A stretch of 64,000 nt of DNA from Adiantum capillus-veneris (GCA_014529385.2 CM043961.1:15084478-15148477); one strand, 5' to 3'. Counted from the stretch's first letter, positions 1 to 11,988 are shown. Notes: generated by a model not told the origin, from the letters alone. Made by a program: numbers and translations.

Positions 1-2
1 CG

Positions 3-440
3 CCCACAACATTCATGACACTTATGGATAGTGTCTTGAAGCCATATTTGGGCAAATTTGTCATTTTTTTCCTCGATGACATCGTAGTCTATAGTGCTTC
101 TGAAGAAGAGCACTTACAACATCTCAAACAGGTGTTTGATTTATTACATACAAACAAGTTATATACCAAGGAATTTAAATGTGATTTTTTAAAAGATAAA
201 ATTCATTATTTAGGGCATGTTATTTCAGCTCATGGCCTATATATGGATCAATCCAAAGTGGATACCGTCAGAAAATGGCCTCCTCCTAAAAATCTGGAAG
301 AATTATAGATATTTTTAGGATTTGCAGGTTTTTACCAAAGGTTCGTTAAAAACTATGCTCAAATTGCTATTCCTATGATGGATAAACTTAAAGGCAAAGG
401 AAAAGCTTTTCAGTGGGGATCCGCTCAACAGCACTATCTC
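3..440 (+). pseudogene. Ty3/gypsy reverse transcriptase fragment
   Basis: The window opens inside a Ty3/gypsy pol gene. The frame reads the RT catalytic segment (FFLDDIVVYS, the YxDD-equivalent box) and then the thumb and connection (HYLGHVIS, KWPPPKNLEEL). An in-frame TAG at 306-308 follows. After it the same frame continues with IFLGFAGFYQRFVKNYA, the conserved block before RNase H. The stop sits where Gln is usual, so a CAG to TAG change is likely. Homology is lost near 440, before the RNase H core. The 5' part of the element lies outside the window. Confidence 0.88.
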
Positions 441-511
441 CCCGATATTATGGGCCTTTCAAAATACTCAAGTGAGTTGGTGATTGTGCCTACAAACTAT
501 TACTACCTTCA

Positions 512-730
512 CATTCTCGCATTCATTCGGTGTTTCATGTAAGCCGTCTACGAAAGCGGTTACATGGGGACGACAATGGCATTGACCAACAGGTTTTGGT
601 TGATTACATTGAACCTCCTACCTTACCGCATGAACCTGAACATGTTCTGGATTATCACGAGCTACGTACACGTCATCACGTACGACAACAAGCCTTATCA
701 AGTGGAAAGACTGACCTGAAGAAGGTGTGA
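512..730 (+). pseudogene. Ty3 integrase C-terminal tail joined to the RT fragment by deletion
   Basis: About 70 nt after the RT fragment the frame reads HSVFHVSRLRKRL and then VDYIEPPTLPHEPEHVLDY, the segment that links a Ty3 integrase to its C-terminal domain. RNase H and the integrase core are missing, so an internal deletion of roughly 2 kb joined the two ends of pol. The frame ends at 730. Family G at 19.7-20.0 kb has a similar IEPPTEP tail. Confidence 0.75.
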
Positions 731-796
731 CTTGAGAAAACATTAGTATTCTTAAGAAGAAGTTTCCCACTTTTGTTTTCGAGGAGGAAAACTCTT

Positions 797-985
797 CTTA
801 AGGGGGGAGTAATGTCAGGACACTGGCAAGGCCAGACTAGATAAGGCAGGGCCGGGATAGGCGGTGTGGAACGGGGAGTCCAACTAGGACAAAGGGCCAA
901 GGGCATGCCTATATAAGGGTGGTTGGGTGAAGGACTCTCAGGCTCTAGTCACCCCTGTCTTACACCTCTAGTATCATAGGATGGA
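797..985 (+). mobile_element. Polypurine tract and start of a Ty3 3' LTR
   Basis: A purine run (AAGGGGGGAGTAA, about 800-812) is followed directly by TGTCAGGACAC at 813, the usual layout of a polypurine tract and 3' LTR. A TATA box (TATATAAG) lies at 910-917, about 100 nt into the LTR. The LTR fades near 985, where family C sequence in the opposite orientation begins. No CA end was found, so the LTR is truncated. Confidence 0.7.
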
Positions 986-1936
986 AAGCCTTAGATGCAT
1001 GATCTGTGGTATTCCTCACAATCCTTGGCTTTTCTAATTCAATTGTGGGATTCTCAATCATTTTTGTTCCTGGTTTTGGTTAGTTTGAAGCTGAGCTCAA
1101 TAGGCTTTCATAAGTCCAGAGGTTCATTCACCTTTTCAACTAATACAGATTTTCCTGAACTTGCACTCTTTGGTCTCCTTTTCTCATAAGGTTCTCTAGT
1201 CTCTAGAATTTCCAACTCAGGATCAGATTGATTTTGTAATCTCTCTAATCTGTCCCTGGTTTGTTTTAACTCCTCCACTAGGACTATTTGTTCACGTTCC
1301 TTCCTAGCTTTCATGTGTGCCTTCCTAGCCTTCCAAGTGTTTCATTGACTCTTTAGTTCATAACAAGGCGCATCTGTTTTGGGTTCCTCAATTATTGGTT
1401 CTTTCATTTATTTTTGAGATGTGCCCTTGTGACAACCTGTATAGGTATCACCGTTTCATTTTCAAAACCGCTACTTGACGGCATTGCCCTCAGTATGTTT
1501 AAAGTTTTTTTCACTGTTTTTATTTGGGTTTTTTGGATAGTCACTAATAAAATGAGTAATGTCGTAATCTGGTCAGTATACATTTACTCTAATGATCTCT
1601 ATATGATGACAATCTTTCATAAGGTGTTCACCACCATACTTGTAGCACGGTCCTAAAGGTTGGTGTGGCACTCTTGGAGCTGCTATCTTTTGTTGATAGT
1701 AGGCAGGCCTTTTTCTTGTTAACCGAGCGTTGGCTATGAACATCAATGTGCGTTCATCCAAAATGTATTTACCTTCTCATGTAGCATGAGATTATTTTGG
1801 TGGTCCAACATTCCCAATCATGCTCCAAGGTTCCGGTTCTTTCGGCTCTTCGAGTGGATAGTCTATTGAACTAGCCCCGTATTCACTTGGCTCTTTGTAA
1901 TACATAGGCACATGAATAAGGCTTGTCCCTCCAATT

Positions 1937-2430
1937 CCTCTTGTTTTTGCTCGGTGAAGTCTATATTTTGAAAGGAAGTAGCCTTGAGATATAGATCCCA
2001 AAAATTGTCCACATATTTGTGGATAGACTTATGGGAGAGAAGCTTTAAACTTTGCCATTTGGTAAGCACTTTGTCCTTTTCATTGCTTGCAAGGAATTGC
2101 TTCATGATGGAATCTTGTAGAGTTTTCCATGTCTTTGGGGCTTCGCCGTTGCCACACAAAGGCTAGCGCATCATTGACGAGCAGATTTTTGGAAGTGCAT
2201 AGCTGCATGGCGTAGCTTAGAGGACTCCGTGAAGCCCTAATCTCCAAAGGCCACATCAAATTGTTGGATGAAGGCCAATACTTTGTTGGTAGCACCAAAG
2301 GTGCCATCATAGGTGAGAAAAGAGACACTCTCTCCTCTCTCTTTGAACTTCTTGAGCTTTTGGGACCTTCGCCATGCAGAGTAAGATTTGTGATGTCCTC
2401 CCCTCTTGTATTATCTAAGAGACTATCTAT
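1937..2430 (-). pseudogene. Family B-type capsid segment inside the family C gag
   Basis: The reading CGNGEAPKTWKTL, then DSIMKQFLAS and then NIDFTEQKQ matches the retrotransposon gag capsid of the chromovirus-like elements at 31.4 kb and 38.3 kb. The nucleotide match to element B2 continues upstream to about 2430. On both sides the sequence is of family C style. The capsid is frameshifted near 2160. It could be a recombinant element, a short gene-conversion tract or a nested fragment. Confidence 0.55.
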
Positions 2431-4094
2431 TGCTTTCGAAAGAGGATGAATTGGCTCGTATTCTTGTCCTTACTTATCAACAAAAATAATATGGTTTCCC
2501 TTTATCAAATCATACAAAAACAAGTACAGGACTTTGTCCATGCTTAACTCGTTCACATGGGGCTCCATGCATCGGTAGTAAGAGGTGACTCTTCCCTCCT
2601 CGTGCTTGTGAATCCCAATATTTTCATGAATTGTCTCCCTTCTCTCCACTCTCTTGTCATGAATGTAGCAGGCTCCAGAAAGAGTGAGTTTAGGAGGTAT
2701 TTATCAGGTCTCCATAACCATCTTCCCTTTTGATATGTTGTCTCCATATCGATTGTAATTTTCTGGGTCTTTGACAATGAGATAGTGGTTTCCCTCCTCA
2801 TCGCAAAGCCTATCACCATCATCGGTTACCATGATTACTAATATTCCTCTCGTTGGTCGTTCTTCAATACAAATGCATTGACGTCCTCGAACAATAGCAT
2901 ACATCAGGGCCCCATGGTCATTGGTTCCCTTGAGAAAAATGCCATGTATTTTGGCATGTTTAAGGGTTTTTGAGGTGCTACCCCCAATGGTTCCTTACTG
3001 ATGGAAACCTCCAAGTTTTGGTTAGCCATCCACTGATATGATCCTTCGGAACAAGTGTCAGTATCACTGTCCTCTTCTATGATTGGTGCTAGTGGACCTA
3101 TCCTTGCTTGGTTTACACTCTCTTATGTCGACACTAAGCTAACTTGATCTCCGGCCACTCTCCGCACTCTTTGAAGACACCTTTTGGATCTCAAATTCAT
3201 CAAATTATTCACACCTTAGAAGTCTGCTTGCGGTTGTTCCTTTATCTTGGTTTGCTCTCAAGATGCTTTCTCAACTTGTGAAGTTCTTTTCACTTCTAGC
3301 TGATCATCAACTTACAGGATCCTTGGTTCTGGCTATCTATACAAAACTTTAACTCTGCAATTCTTTGTCAAATCAAAAATTCTCATTTACTACTATATAT
3401 CAAGACATCATCCTTATATGAGTTCCAAGCCCTAATCTTAAAAGACAGATGGAATGCTAGGATCATAGGGAAGACTTTTGGACCAGAAAATTCTCAATCT
3501 GAGCACTAAATTGGCCTATAGACATCATACACGTATGATGTCTTCTTCCTTTTCATGTTTTGACGAGACAACCCTTAAAAACCCTAAGGCTACTAGTGAT
3601 GAAAACTACGATATTATAGACTTGGGTCCAAATTGACTTGTGAGCACATATAGCCTCGCTAGTTTGTGTTTAAGGGGCATGTCAAAAGGGTCCATTAAGC
3701 ACATCCGTTTGTGGGTAGATAAACATCTCCTTATAGGGAGGATTGGTCATTAATCGAAGAAGCTTGCTTTCATAGGTTGGGTCACAAGATCTTACAATAC
3801 AATAGCACTTGGGACCTAGTCCCAATTTGTCTTTCCCCATTGCCAAGTGGAAATTATTCAAAACATAACCATGGCCCCAAAGAATTATTTGAGTTATGCT
3901 GCACTACATCTCTGAGATTTTTACAGCTCCAATTGTCCCTTTGGCACAAAAGAGGAGGTGGATAAAGTGTCCTAATAGGGCCTCCCTTTGTTTTGGAGTT
4001 GTTACTTCCATTCACTCTTGCACAATTCTGAGAACTTATTCTTCTTGGGAATTCCACACCAGTTGAAAAATAAAAATTCATCCTTTTTCAAGTA

Positions 4095-4096
<2 letters not shown>

Positions 4097-4138
<42 letters not shown>
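4097..4138. repeat. (CT)n microsatellite, ~21 units
   Basis: An uninterrupted CT dinucleotide run lies in the leader region of the family C remnant, about 45 nt from the primer-binding-like site. Confidence 0.97.
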
Positions 4139-4139
<1 letters not shown>

Positions 4140-4182
4140 AACATTCATATTAAAATTTCAATCTAGCCAAGGATAGAAAGTA

Positions 4183-4195
4183 CACTCTGATACTA
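4183..4195 (-). promoter_or_regulatory. Primer-binding-like site (tRNA-Met type) and LTR edge
   Basis: The minus strand reads AGTATCAGAGTG, two changes from the classic initiator tRNA-Met site TGGTATCAGAGC seen in elements A and B2. A TGTGAGGCC start, consistent with an LTR inner edge, follows on the + strand at 4198. The far end of this LTR was not found. Confidence 0.45.
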
Positions 4196-4197
4196 CT

Positions 4198-6060
4198 TGT
4201 GAGGCCATGCTAGGGACTGTTGGTTGCATCATCCTTAGATGGCTACACTGCAATTCTTGACATACCTTTCACTTGAGACTGGTATCAAGATAGGACTCAT
4301 CCTACTCTACGATGCCAACTCAAGGGAGTGATAGCATTCTATTTTTCTTACACGGATCCCTTAACCTTGAGAAATATTTTGAATAGGATCAACCTTTCAA
4401 ATCAAAGTCATAAAAAAAATTTGCACTCAATCTTTTTGTGCCGATTGGCGAGAGTTCTCTAATTCACCCTTGGTCAAAGTTCATCTACGTTTTTTTCTCA
4501 GGTATGATCGAGCACAACCACCCATGCATTCCCCTAAGCATTAGTATGAAACTTGCATGGGCCTTGTAACAAAGCCTAATTTTAAGGGATTAAAGATAAT
4601 GCTTTGGAGGGTTAAGGGAACAAGCGCATTCAAGAAGCTAGTTTTTAATAGGCTTTTCTAGCCTTTTTTTAGGACCATGTAAAATGTGGACCTGGAAGAT
4701 CCCTTTTCTCACTAGCTTTGAAAGTGAAATCAAAAATTTGAAAAAAATATATTTTTACTTATTTTTTGCCTAAAAATTTTTCCAACATAAGAGAAGGGAG
4801 AGAAAAAAGATTAGCATTAACTAGTCCCTTTTTTTTTTCTTTCGACATCTCATCAAAAAAAAAATTTCTTTTAAAAATTTGAAAAAAAAAAAATTTATTT
4901 TTTTTTTTTTTTTTGCCTTTTTTTTTTTCCAACATTTTTGTAAAAAAAAAATTTTTTTTTTTTTTTTTTTTTACCTTACACTCACTAAAAGTCCACTTTT
5001 TCACTTTTCCTCCCCCCCTTCCCTGTGCCAGTGTTTCAATAGATTCAAATGTACACTTGCATTCTCTTACACCAAGGGGTGTTTTTTTCAAGTGCAGGAT
5101 GGTGTTGCCAAACTTTGAAATGTTGACGTCCTTCTCTTACATTTCTTGTCTTATTGTGAAGAATTACAACCTCTCTCTTCAAAGAGGAAATTCTTTCTTG
5201 TAAAGCCAAGTGTTGAGTTAAAGTGCTTGACATTGATGTCTCTACCAATGCAAAGAATCATTTGCACCCACCATAAACAATTGCTTGCTATAACCTAACA
5301 AACCTATCTTTAATCTTCTAACATATTGAAGAAACTTTGAGAGGCTATTAATTGTTAGATGGAAACGTCTTATAGGATCGTATGGGTACAAATGGTCATC
5401 CATCCAAAGGTTGAGATTAGTGTCACGAGTGGCATGACGTTCTTATCTTTGTTCACTCATATGCACAACCTTGTGTGCAAACTCTGTGGGTAAGTGAATA
5501 TGTAAGGTTGTGGTGTATAGAGTACATGGTGAAGGAACACAATTTGTGATATCATTGAGCACCATGGTAGTTGATCCTAAGGAAGAAAATGAGGAAAAGA
5601 GGGAGGGTTAACGGGGTAGGGGAGAGGAAGGAGGGAGAAGGGGGAGGGGAGGGAGGATGAGAGAACAAAGATTTTTATTTTCTTTTTTTTGGGGGGGGTA
5701 TTTGCAATATTGCACCTTCCCTGACGTTCTTCCTACTCCTTGCACTACCTATGTCATCTCCTCAACTCAATCGTCCTTCCTTCTCCAACTTCGTCCCCGG
5801 CGTCTCAACCGCCTCTACCGGTGTCCTCCGTCATGCAAAGTCTACATGCAACGTGATCCTCCTCGATTGTCCGCGATTGCATCTTGTATCTGGCTTGCAT
5901 GCGCGCGCGCGCACACACAGATCCGGGGTCCCATTGTCTCCCTTCCAATTTGACTTGTAAGGTGGTTTTTCTTTAAAAAGACCTGCAATAAAAATGAAAT
6001 GGGATATCTGCTTAATTGATATATGTTCTTGGTATAAATTTTGGGCCACTACATATGATT
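4198..6060. other. LTR-like and featureless DNA with A/T-only tracts
   Basis: The first part is probably a decayed LTR starting at 4198. Positions 4730-4972 are long alternating runs of A and T with almost no other bases. The Lys- and Phe-rich frames there come from composition and are not genes. A G-run lies at about 5691-5699 and a short GC/CA alternation near 5900. No gene was recognised. Confidence 0.6.
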
Positions 6061-7060
6061 CTAATTACATATAATTAGTGGCCCACTTGCAGGAAACACC
6101 ATCCCCAAGGCTAGAATCGGCATTTCTGCGTTTCTAGGCAAGGGAGGTGTTCCGATGTTGTGAGAAACGTGAGTTGCCTGCTGGCTCGTATCAAAAGAAA
6201 CTAAAAGAACCATTAAGGTAACCAGCCTTCCTTGTAAAACGTGCAAGAAATGAACATCTTGAGGGGTCCTTCACATGCACATGCTCATTTGTAAGCACTA
6301 AGCATCGCAACTCGACAGAACGATTCGAGCAATTCGACACGGGTGAGGCTTTGTAGTCACTTTCTTATCTTGGGGTTTGTGTGCAAGCATCATGGATGAC
6401 AAGCATTTAGTCCTCACAACAAAGACACCACTCAATTGATTATGGAACAATAGAATAGGTGTCATGCCTATACATGGACCGGTTTAATGTGCCACCATCT
6501 AATATCAACCTCAAATCATCTAATATCAATCTCAAATCTGTCCAAGCTTATACACAGACAGACTTCATGTCCTGCTATCTCTCACGTCTGTCCGTCTGTC
6601 CGAATCCACTATGTACTGGAAAAGATAGATCACTATTGATGCAGAGGCACCCTCTTCACCGAATTGAACACCTCTTATACCCTCATAGCTTCAGACCCTA
6701 TGCCAAATAATATGTTTCGATTACCTTTCTCATAAAAACAAATCACAGCAATTGAAACAAAACTTTCATAACCTGATACTACTAGAGAAAAAAACAACCT
6801 GGTACTGTCAAAGAAAAAACCAAAAACACACAAAAATCCCGAATCTCTGGGGCTCGAGAGCTTCATAACTGCCGCAAGTGAGTTACAATGCAAAATAGGC
6901 AAAAGATCAGGATGCTAGATCAGCTTTACTGTGTGTAAACACACCATACCACACTGTCTGTACCATCTGCAATGCGAGACTTGGCATTCTCAATAAGCAA
7001 ACAATCTGAGCCCAAGAATACAAAATTACATACAAAGCAGCCTTCTTGACATTTCCGAGC
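6061..7060. other. 3' flank of the F-box gene
   Basis: No coding region could be supported. A short direct repeat of the unit CATCTAATATCAACCTCAAA occurs twice near 6496-6540. The stretch nearest 7060 is presumably 3' untranslated sequence of the F-box gene. Confidence 0.5.
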
Positions 7061-9160
7061 TTAGCATAGACAAAGGTCATTGAAGTTTGGTTTAAAAACA
7101 TGCCACTCGTTACCATTGAGGCGCGGTATCAATCCGTGATAGATAAGTTCCCAAGTATCATTGGACATGCTGTATGCCACCATGCCAGTCCATAAGCGTA
7201 AGTCTCCATCACAGACCAAGAAATTATAGTCCTCCTTGAGGCCAAGAAACATGTAGACAACATCTCCAGCCACCACTGCTTCATCCACATACAATATGCG
7301 TACATCTTTGGGTCCCCGGCCCTTGTAAACCTTGAATGGATTCCATGGAGGCCGTTTCATCAGTGCACACTTCATCTTCTGTGGCATCACCGACTTGGAA
7401 ACCTTTTTCCACATTCCATTGCTCAACTCTAGCCCCCAAACAGCAAAGCCAGCCTGACGCCTCTCCTTCAGAAACATCTTAACGGCCTTTCGGATATTAA
7501 TATGCCCTCTAGATAAGGCATGGATCCTCTCTTCAAGTGTGTCATCCGTAAAGAAGCGAGCCACAAAAAAGAAACCCTTGCAACTGCTTGCCATTTTGAA
7601 GGGCAGGCACATTCCACTCTCGTAGGTCACCATGGGTGCACTGCTTCCTCGAACCCTAAGGGGTGGATTATCTCCCCAATCATCATCCTCTGAAGATGAA
7701 CCTAGGTCATCTTGAAAGTAGACGAGCTCCCCAGTTTCCAAGTTGTGGACCATTGTCTCAAGATGCGAGCGCCGGTAATTCGCAGTGCACAAAAAGCCTT
7801 TGCAAATAGTATAGCAGGGCCACTTTCCTTCCCCTTCTAAGGCATATGCAGGAGTCATATACCGCATGCTCTGAAGAAAGGAAAGTTTCCAAGCTCCTGC
7901 CCTTGAAGAGTAGGTGTTGACTGTCATCATCAAGTTGTCATTGTTCTCCCGTGGTGTGAGAAGGCACACGGTGAATTTATCATTTTGGACTTCGAGTCGA
8001 ACGGTCCAGTCCTCTCGCCATTTCTTGAAATCACTGCGGGTGCAAACTTCGGTGGGCAATTCTTTCCAAGATTTTGTGATCGGATTGGCAACACAGAAAC
8101 ACAGCCTCTTCATCTGGTCAAAACCACCAGTGCTATTAGGACTTGCAAAGCTCTCAGCCTTGAACAGACAGACGAACCCATCTTGGACCACACAATCAGG
8201 GGGAAGGAAAAATCGGAATTTCTCAGGGAGAAACGAAAGGTATACTTTGTACACTTTGCGATTGTCAAAGTATGATATGTCTGACTGCCGAGGCTGACAG
8301 CCAGGACAAAGTCTACCTGGTTGATACTCCAAAGCACATACTGCATCCGACATACCAGAATAAAAGAACTCCTCTTCCATATCTGCTTCTATAGAAGTGC
8401 TGTCATGACCAAATTGCAAGGTAGTAGAACAAAGAAACTCATCTGCCCCATCGAGCCCATACGGCCTCAATACACCTGCTGGCCGTTTCCCTGATTTTTT
8501 TGTGGGTCCTCTTTTACCTCGGGTTGCCCTGCACGAAGTCTCCTGGGATCCCCCTCCATCAAGCTCAGAGATTCCTGAAAGGCATGTTTTGTCATTGCTC
8601 GTCCCAACATATTTTGAATCAAAGTCTTTGACATCAGACTTCTTTAAATCACAGGTACCGCAAGAAGCAGTCTCTGCATTGCGCTCTGCTTCTTGACCAT
8701 GCCAAAGGGATGCACACAATCCTGCTCTGCCTGTGTGATGACCTGATTTTGCGAGCTCAAAGCGGAGCTTCTTGAAACGGGGGCAGGAGAGCAGAGAGAA
8801 CCAAGACTTACAAACTAAAGCAAGATGGAAGGAGAACACAGGGCGCACCATCGCGAGAGCTCGCTCGAGGAGATGCGGTGGGAGGCGAGACCAGAGGGAA
8901 GGATCCATAGCGGGGTAATCTGAGAAAGGAGGAATGAGTGAGCCGTGAAGCAGCTGGACGCGGAAATGGGGTTCTTCATCTGCGTCAGAATGGCATTGGC
9001 GGCAAGGGCCCTCATCTCGATCATCGTCGGAGCTCGTAGGGTAGCTCTCCCAGCTGGGCCCAAAGCGGTGGCCGTCAAAGTCTGAATCCCACTCGAGATT
9101 ACAGATGCGGCGAGGCTCTTCGTCTTCACTTGTTACGCTATCATGCACAGAGCTCGCCAT
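7061..9160 (-). CDS. F-box protein, 699 residues, intronless
   Basis: This is an intact open frame on the minus strand. An acidic N-terminus (residues 1-80) is followed by an F-box at about 86-133: LWSRLPPHLLERALAMV, then FHLALVCKSWFSLL and PRFKKLRFEL. This matches the L-P-L/A-x(n)-VCKxW pattern that binds SKP1 in SCF ubiquitin ligases. Residues 150-260 are a low-complexity polar linker. The C-terminal ~430 residues carry blocks such as CFCVANPITKSWKELP, GFLCTANYRR and MVAYSMSNDTWELI, as in plant F-box proteins with kelch-like or F-box-associated domains that bind substrates. The ATG at 9160 is the first in frame and lies just before the acidic stretch. No stop or frameshift is present. The specific substrate cannot be told. 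Confidence 0.9.
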   Translation of the reverse strand: MASSVHDSVTSEDEEPRRICNLEWDSDFDGHRFGPSWESYPTSSDDDRDEGPCRQCHSDADEEPHFRVQLLHGSLIPPFSDYPAMDPSLWSRLPPHLLERALAMVRPVFSFHLALVCKSWFSLLSCPRFKKLRFELAKSGHHTGRAGLCASLWHGQEAERNAETASCGTCDLKKSDVKDFDSKYVGTSNDKTCLSGISELDGGGSQETSCRATRGKRGPTKKSGKRPAGVLRPYGLDGADEFLCSTTLQFGHDSTSIEADMEEEFFYSGMSDAVCALEYQPGRLCPGCQPRQSDISYFDNRKVYKVYLSFLPEKFRFFLPPDCVVQDGFVCLFKAESFASPNSTGGFDQMKRLCFCVANPITKSWKELPTEVCTRSDFKKWREDWTVRLEVQNDKFTVCLLTPRENNDNLMMTVNTYSSRAGAWKLSFLQSMRYMTPAYALEGEGKWPCYTICKGFLCTANYRRSHLETMVHNLETGELVYFQDDLGSSSEDDDWGDNPPLRVRGSSAPMVTYESGMCLPFKMASSCKGFFFVARFFTDDTLEERIHALSRGHINIRKAVKMFLKERRQAGFAVWGLELSNGMWKKVSKSVMPQKMKCALMKRPPWNPFKVYKGRGPKDVRILYVDEAVVAGDVVYMFLGLKEDYNFLVCDGDLRLWTGMVAYSMSNDTWELIYHGLIPRLNGNEWHVFKPNFNDLCLC

Positions 9161-9196
9161 TGTTGTGCTCTCATGACCAGAGCTCGACGCGAGACT

Positions 9197-9219
9197 TAGT
9201 TATCAGTTATTGATAACTA
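9197..9219. promoter_or_regulatory. GATAA-containing palindrome upstream of the F-box start
   Basis: Arms TAGTTATCA and TGATAACTA surround a 5-nt centre, 37 bp upstream of the F-box ATG. Each arm carries a GATAA core like plant I-box/GATA sites. A regulatory role is inferred from position only. It may instead lie in the 5' UTR. Confidence 0.3.
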
Positions 9220-9654
9220 TGCCAGCTATACCCAGACAAAGCACTAAATGAATAACTAAGCTTCTTGCATGGTCACGCGTGGCCTGACCAAGAGTACCCA
9301 CTTCTCGCAGTCCCCACCCTAGCATGACATTTGCCATGTGGCTAACTCAGCAAGATACCCTCGCTCCCGAAGCATCAACATGTGATGCATGGCATTGACC
9401 AAAACTCGTCGAGTTATCTAATGGAGCAACCACATATGGCTACTCCATGGTGTCAGTAGAGAATTCCACATATTTCTAGAACTGTTGATTGAGCTCCAAA
9501 CTCCAATCCAGTTTGCATTTGCTTCATCTACCATAAACCCTCAAATTTAGGTTTATCAAAACCATGATCAACAAACACTTTATTAAGCATCTTCTAAGAC
9601 TCTATCTGAGAGTACTTTTTTTCCATAGTAGACTCACACATTGCCAATGTTAGT

Positions 9655-9693
9655 TGGACAGGAGAGATGGCGCCTGCTGCAGTTGAAGGGAGC

Positions 9694-9763
<70 letters not shown>

Positions 9764-9804
9764 GCAAAGCCGAAAACCATGGAAACGGAAGCACAGATAG
9801 AGTA
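9655..9804. repeat. Copy 1 of a duplicated block with internal (GT)n
   Basis: The block starts with TGGACAGGAGAGATGGCGCC, contains a (GT)n run at 9697-9761 and ends with AAAGCCGAAAACCATGG and CACAGATAGAGTA. The same unique ends bound the copy at 10141-10370, whose run is more than twice as long. Confidence 0.9.
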
Positions 9805-10017
9805 ATCCACGTGGCCTCTCAGTAATCCAGCGCTCAGCGCTACATCAAAATAAAAAAATTTCTCTTGCCAATGGCTTTTATTATGCCAAGTGCTCTTGAC
9901 TCTTGCCTGCCTACTTTTTGCGCGACGCTTTTTTGATCATCCGATATAATAACTTCAGCACAAAATCGATGCAGTTTCCGTGTTGCACTTGCTTCTCGAC
10001 CCCTAATTGCTTGTCAC

Positions 10018-10024
<7 letters not shown>

Positions 10025-10091
<67 letters not shown>
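10025..10091. repeat. (CT)n microsatellite, ~33 units
   Basis: A pure TC run lies between the two copies of the (GT)n block. The Ser/Leu and Arg/Glu frames across it are artefacts of the repeat. Confidence 0.98.
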
Positions 10092-10092
<1 letters not shown>

Positions 10093-10140
10093 GCATTAAC
10101 ATATACCCAATTTTCGTTTTGACTCTCTCTCTCACAAAGA

Positions 10141-10370
<230 letters not shown>

Positions 10371-10737
10371 TAGCCTTTGTAGGCTGATGCACGCAGAGAA
10401 AGTGAGTGCAAATGGGTTCATTGTTGTCACAGAAGCCTGGAAGATGAGAATCCATTGCCACCGTTCTCGGCTCTCAGAGCAGTTGCGTTGCTTCGTTGAA
10501 GGTTGCCTGAAGCAGAGAAAGAAACATCTTTGTAGGAGTCGATAGAGGCGGGGACTTGCTTGAGCTTGGGTGCGGGGGGTTTCCCCTGTTCGACATCATG
10601 GACCCTGACCTGGTGATGGAAAGCAATACAAAGAAGTTGGTCCGTGTTCGTTGTTTATTTAATTAAGTGTTGTTTATGCTAGTAATTACAGGTGGAATTT
10701 TCTCCTTCCAGAGAAAGTAAAAACGATGATTGAGGTT

Positions 10738-11940
10738 GTGTTGGAGAAGAATGTCGTGCTTGGCAATGCGTTGGTATACATGTATGCTAATTTTAGTGTA
10801 CTTTGGAAAGCACAACAAGTTTTGGAAATCGCATCCCTGGCCTCTCAGTAACCCACGTGGCACACTCAGGAGTAATTCGATCTTCTCCACAAGAAGTTCG
10901 CAGGCTACAGAGCTTGTTGGCCAGTATGTATGTTAAGTGCGGTGCACTTGTCAGGGCACAACAAGTTGCTGATGAGCTTCCAGTCCGGGATGTCGTCGGT
11001 CGGAGTGCACTTACTACAGGATATGCCCGACATGGGCAGGGTCACAAAGCTTTGGGCTGTTTTCATCGCTTGCGACTCGAGGGCCTATCTCTGGATGTGG
11101 TCATCTATGCTTGTGCCTTGAAGGCATGTGGTATTATTCAAGACGTTGATCTGGGTAAACAAATTCATGACGAGATTGCTAGTCAGAGGTTGTTGGAGAA
11201 GAATGTCGTGCTTGGCAATGCGTTGGTATACATGTATGCCAATTGTGGTGTATTTTGGAAAGCACAACAAGTTCTGGATGAGCTTCCCAACCGAGATGTC
11301 ATCTCTTGGACTGCATCAATTGCAGTATATGCCCAACAAGGCCAGGGCCAGGAAGCTTTGAATTGTTTCCATTGTATGCGAAGTGAGGGTTTCTCTCCAG
11401 ATGCAGTCACCTATGCTTGCATTTTGAAGGCATGTGGCATTATGTGAGACATTGTATGGGCAAACAAATTCACGATGAGATTGTCAATCAGGGGCTGTCG
11501 TAAAGAATTGTCATGCTTGGCAATGATTTGGTTGACGTGTATTCCAAGTGTGGTGTACTTTTGAAAGCTCAACAAGTTCTTGACGAGCTTCCTGATCGAG
11601 ATGCAGTCTCTTGGAATGCATTGATTGCAGGTTATACCCAACAGGGGCACGGCCAAGAAGCATTGGGATGTTTCCAGCGGATGCGAAGCGAGGGCTTCTC
11701 TCCAGATGCACTCACCTATGCTTGCATTTTGAAGCCATGTGGCACTTTAAAAGACGTCGATACAGGAAAATAAATTCATGATGAGTTTGTTAGTCGGGGA
11801 CTGTTCAACAAAAATGTTGTGCTTGGTAATGCTTTGGTTGACATGTATGCCAAGTGTAGTGTACTTTCCGAAGCACAACAAGTTCTTGACGAGCTTTATG
11901 TCTGGGATGCAGTCTCTTGGAATGCATTGATTGTACGATC
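10738..11940 (+). pseudogene. PLS-type pentatricopeptide repeat (PPR) gene, broken
   Basis: A repeated unit of about 101 residues is present, covering the P, L and S motifs of plant organelle RNA-binding PPR proteins. Its consensus words are NVVLGNALVxMYAxCG, KAQQVLDELPxRDVxSW, GQGQEALxCFxxMRSEG, SPDAVTYACILKACG and DVDxGKQIHDEI. A first partial unit lies at 10738-10830, the longest frame runs to a TGA at 11445-11447, and further units lie at 11455-11772 and 11774-11940 with stops and a frameshift. No E or DYW domain and no transit peptide is seen. The array stops near 11940 just before a (CT)n run. It is a truncated duplicate of a PPR gene and unlikely to be functional. Confidence 0.85.
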
Positions 11941-11986
11941 GGTATCTCATTCTTTCGAGGTACACCTTTGAACCACGGCAATCGGT

Positions 11987-11988
<2 letters not shown>

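Larger units (their letters stand above)
1000..4197 (-). mobile_element. Decayed Tat-like (family C) gag region and leader
   Basis: On the minus strand this stretch runs from a primer-binding-like site (4183-4195) through a leader into a gag-type gene. Pieces resemble the better kept family C element at 53.7-63.0 kb: a charged segment with a KSVLVEKVNEPL box at 1108-1314, a degenerate zinc knuckle near 1611-1650 (CYKYGGEHLMKDC, second Cys replaced by Tyr), a Pro/Glu-rich linker at 1792-1930 and an acidic N-terminal part at 2553-3060. Frames are broken throughout. The middle, about 1937-2430, has a capsid like family B rather than family C. Confidence 0.6.

Noticed and set aside
4759..5203. 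Lys- and Phe-rich frames
   Set aside because: They come from alternating poly-A and poly-T tracts.
7914..8346. Frames on both strands inside the F-box gene
   Set aside because: They overlap a 699-residue intact frame with an F-box and have no domain of their own.
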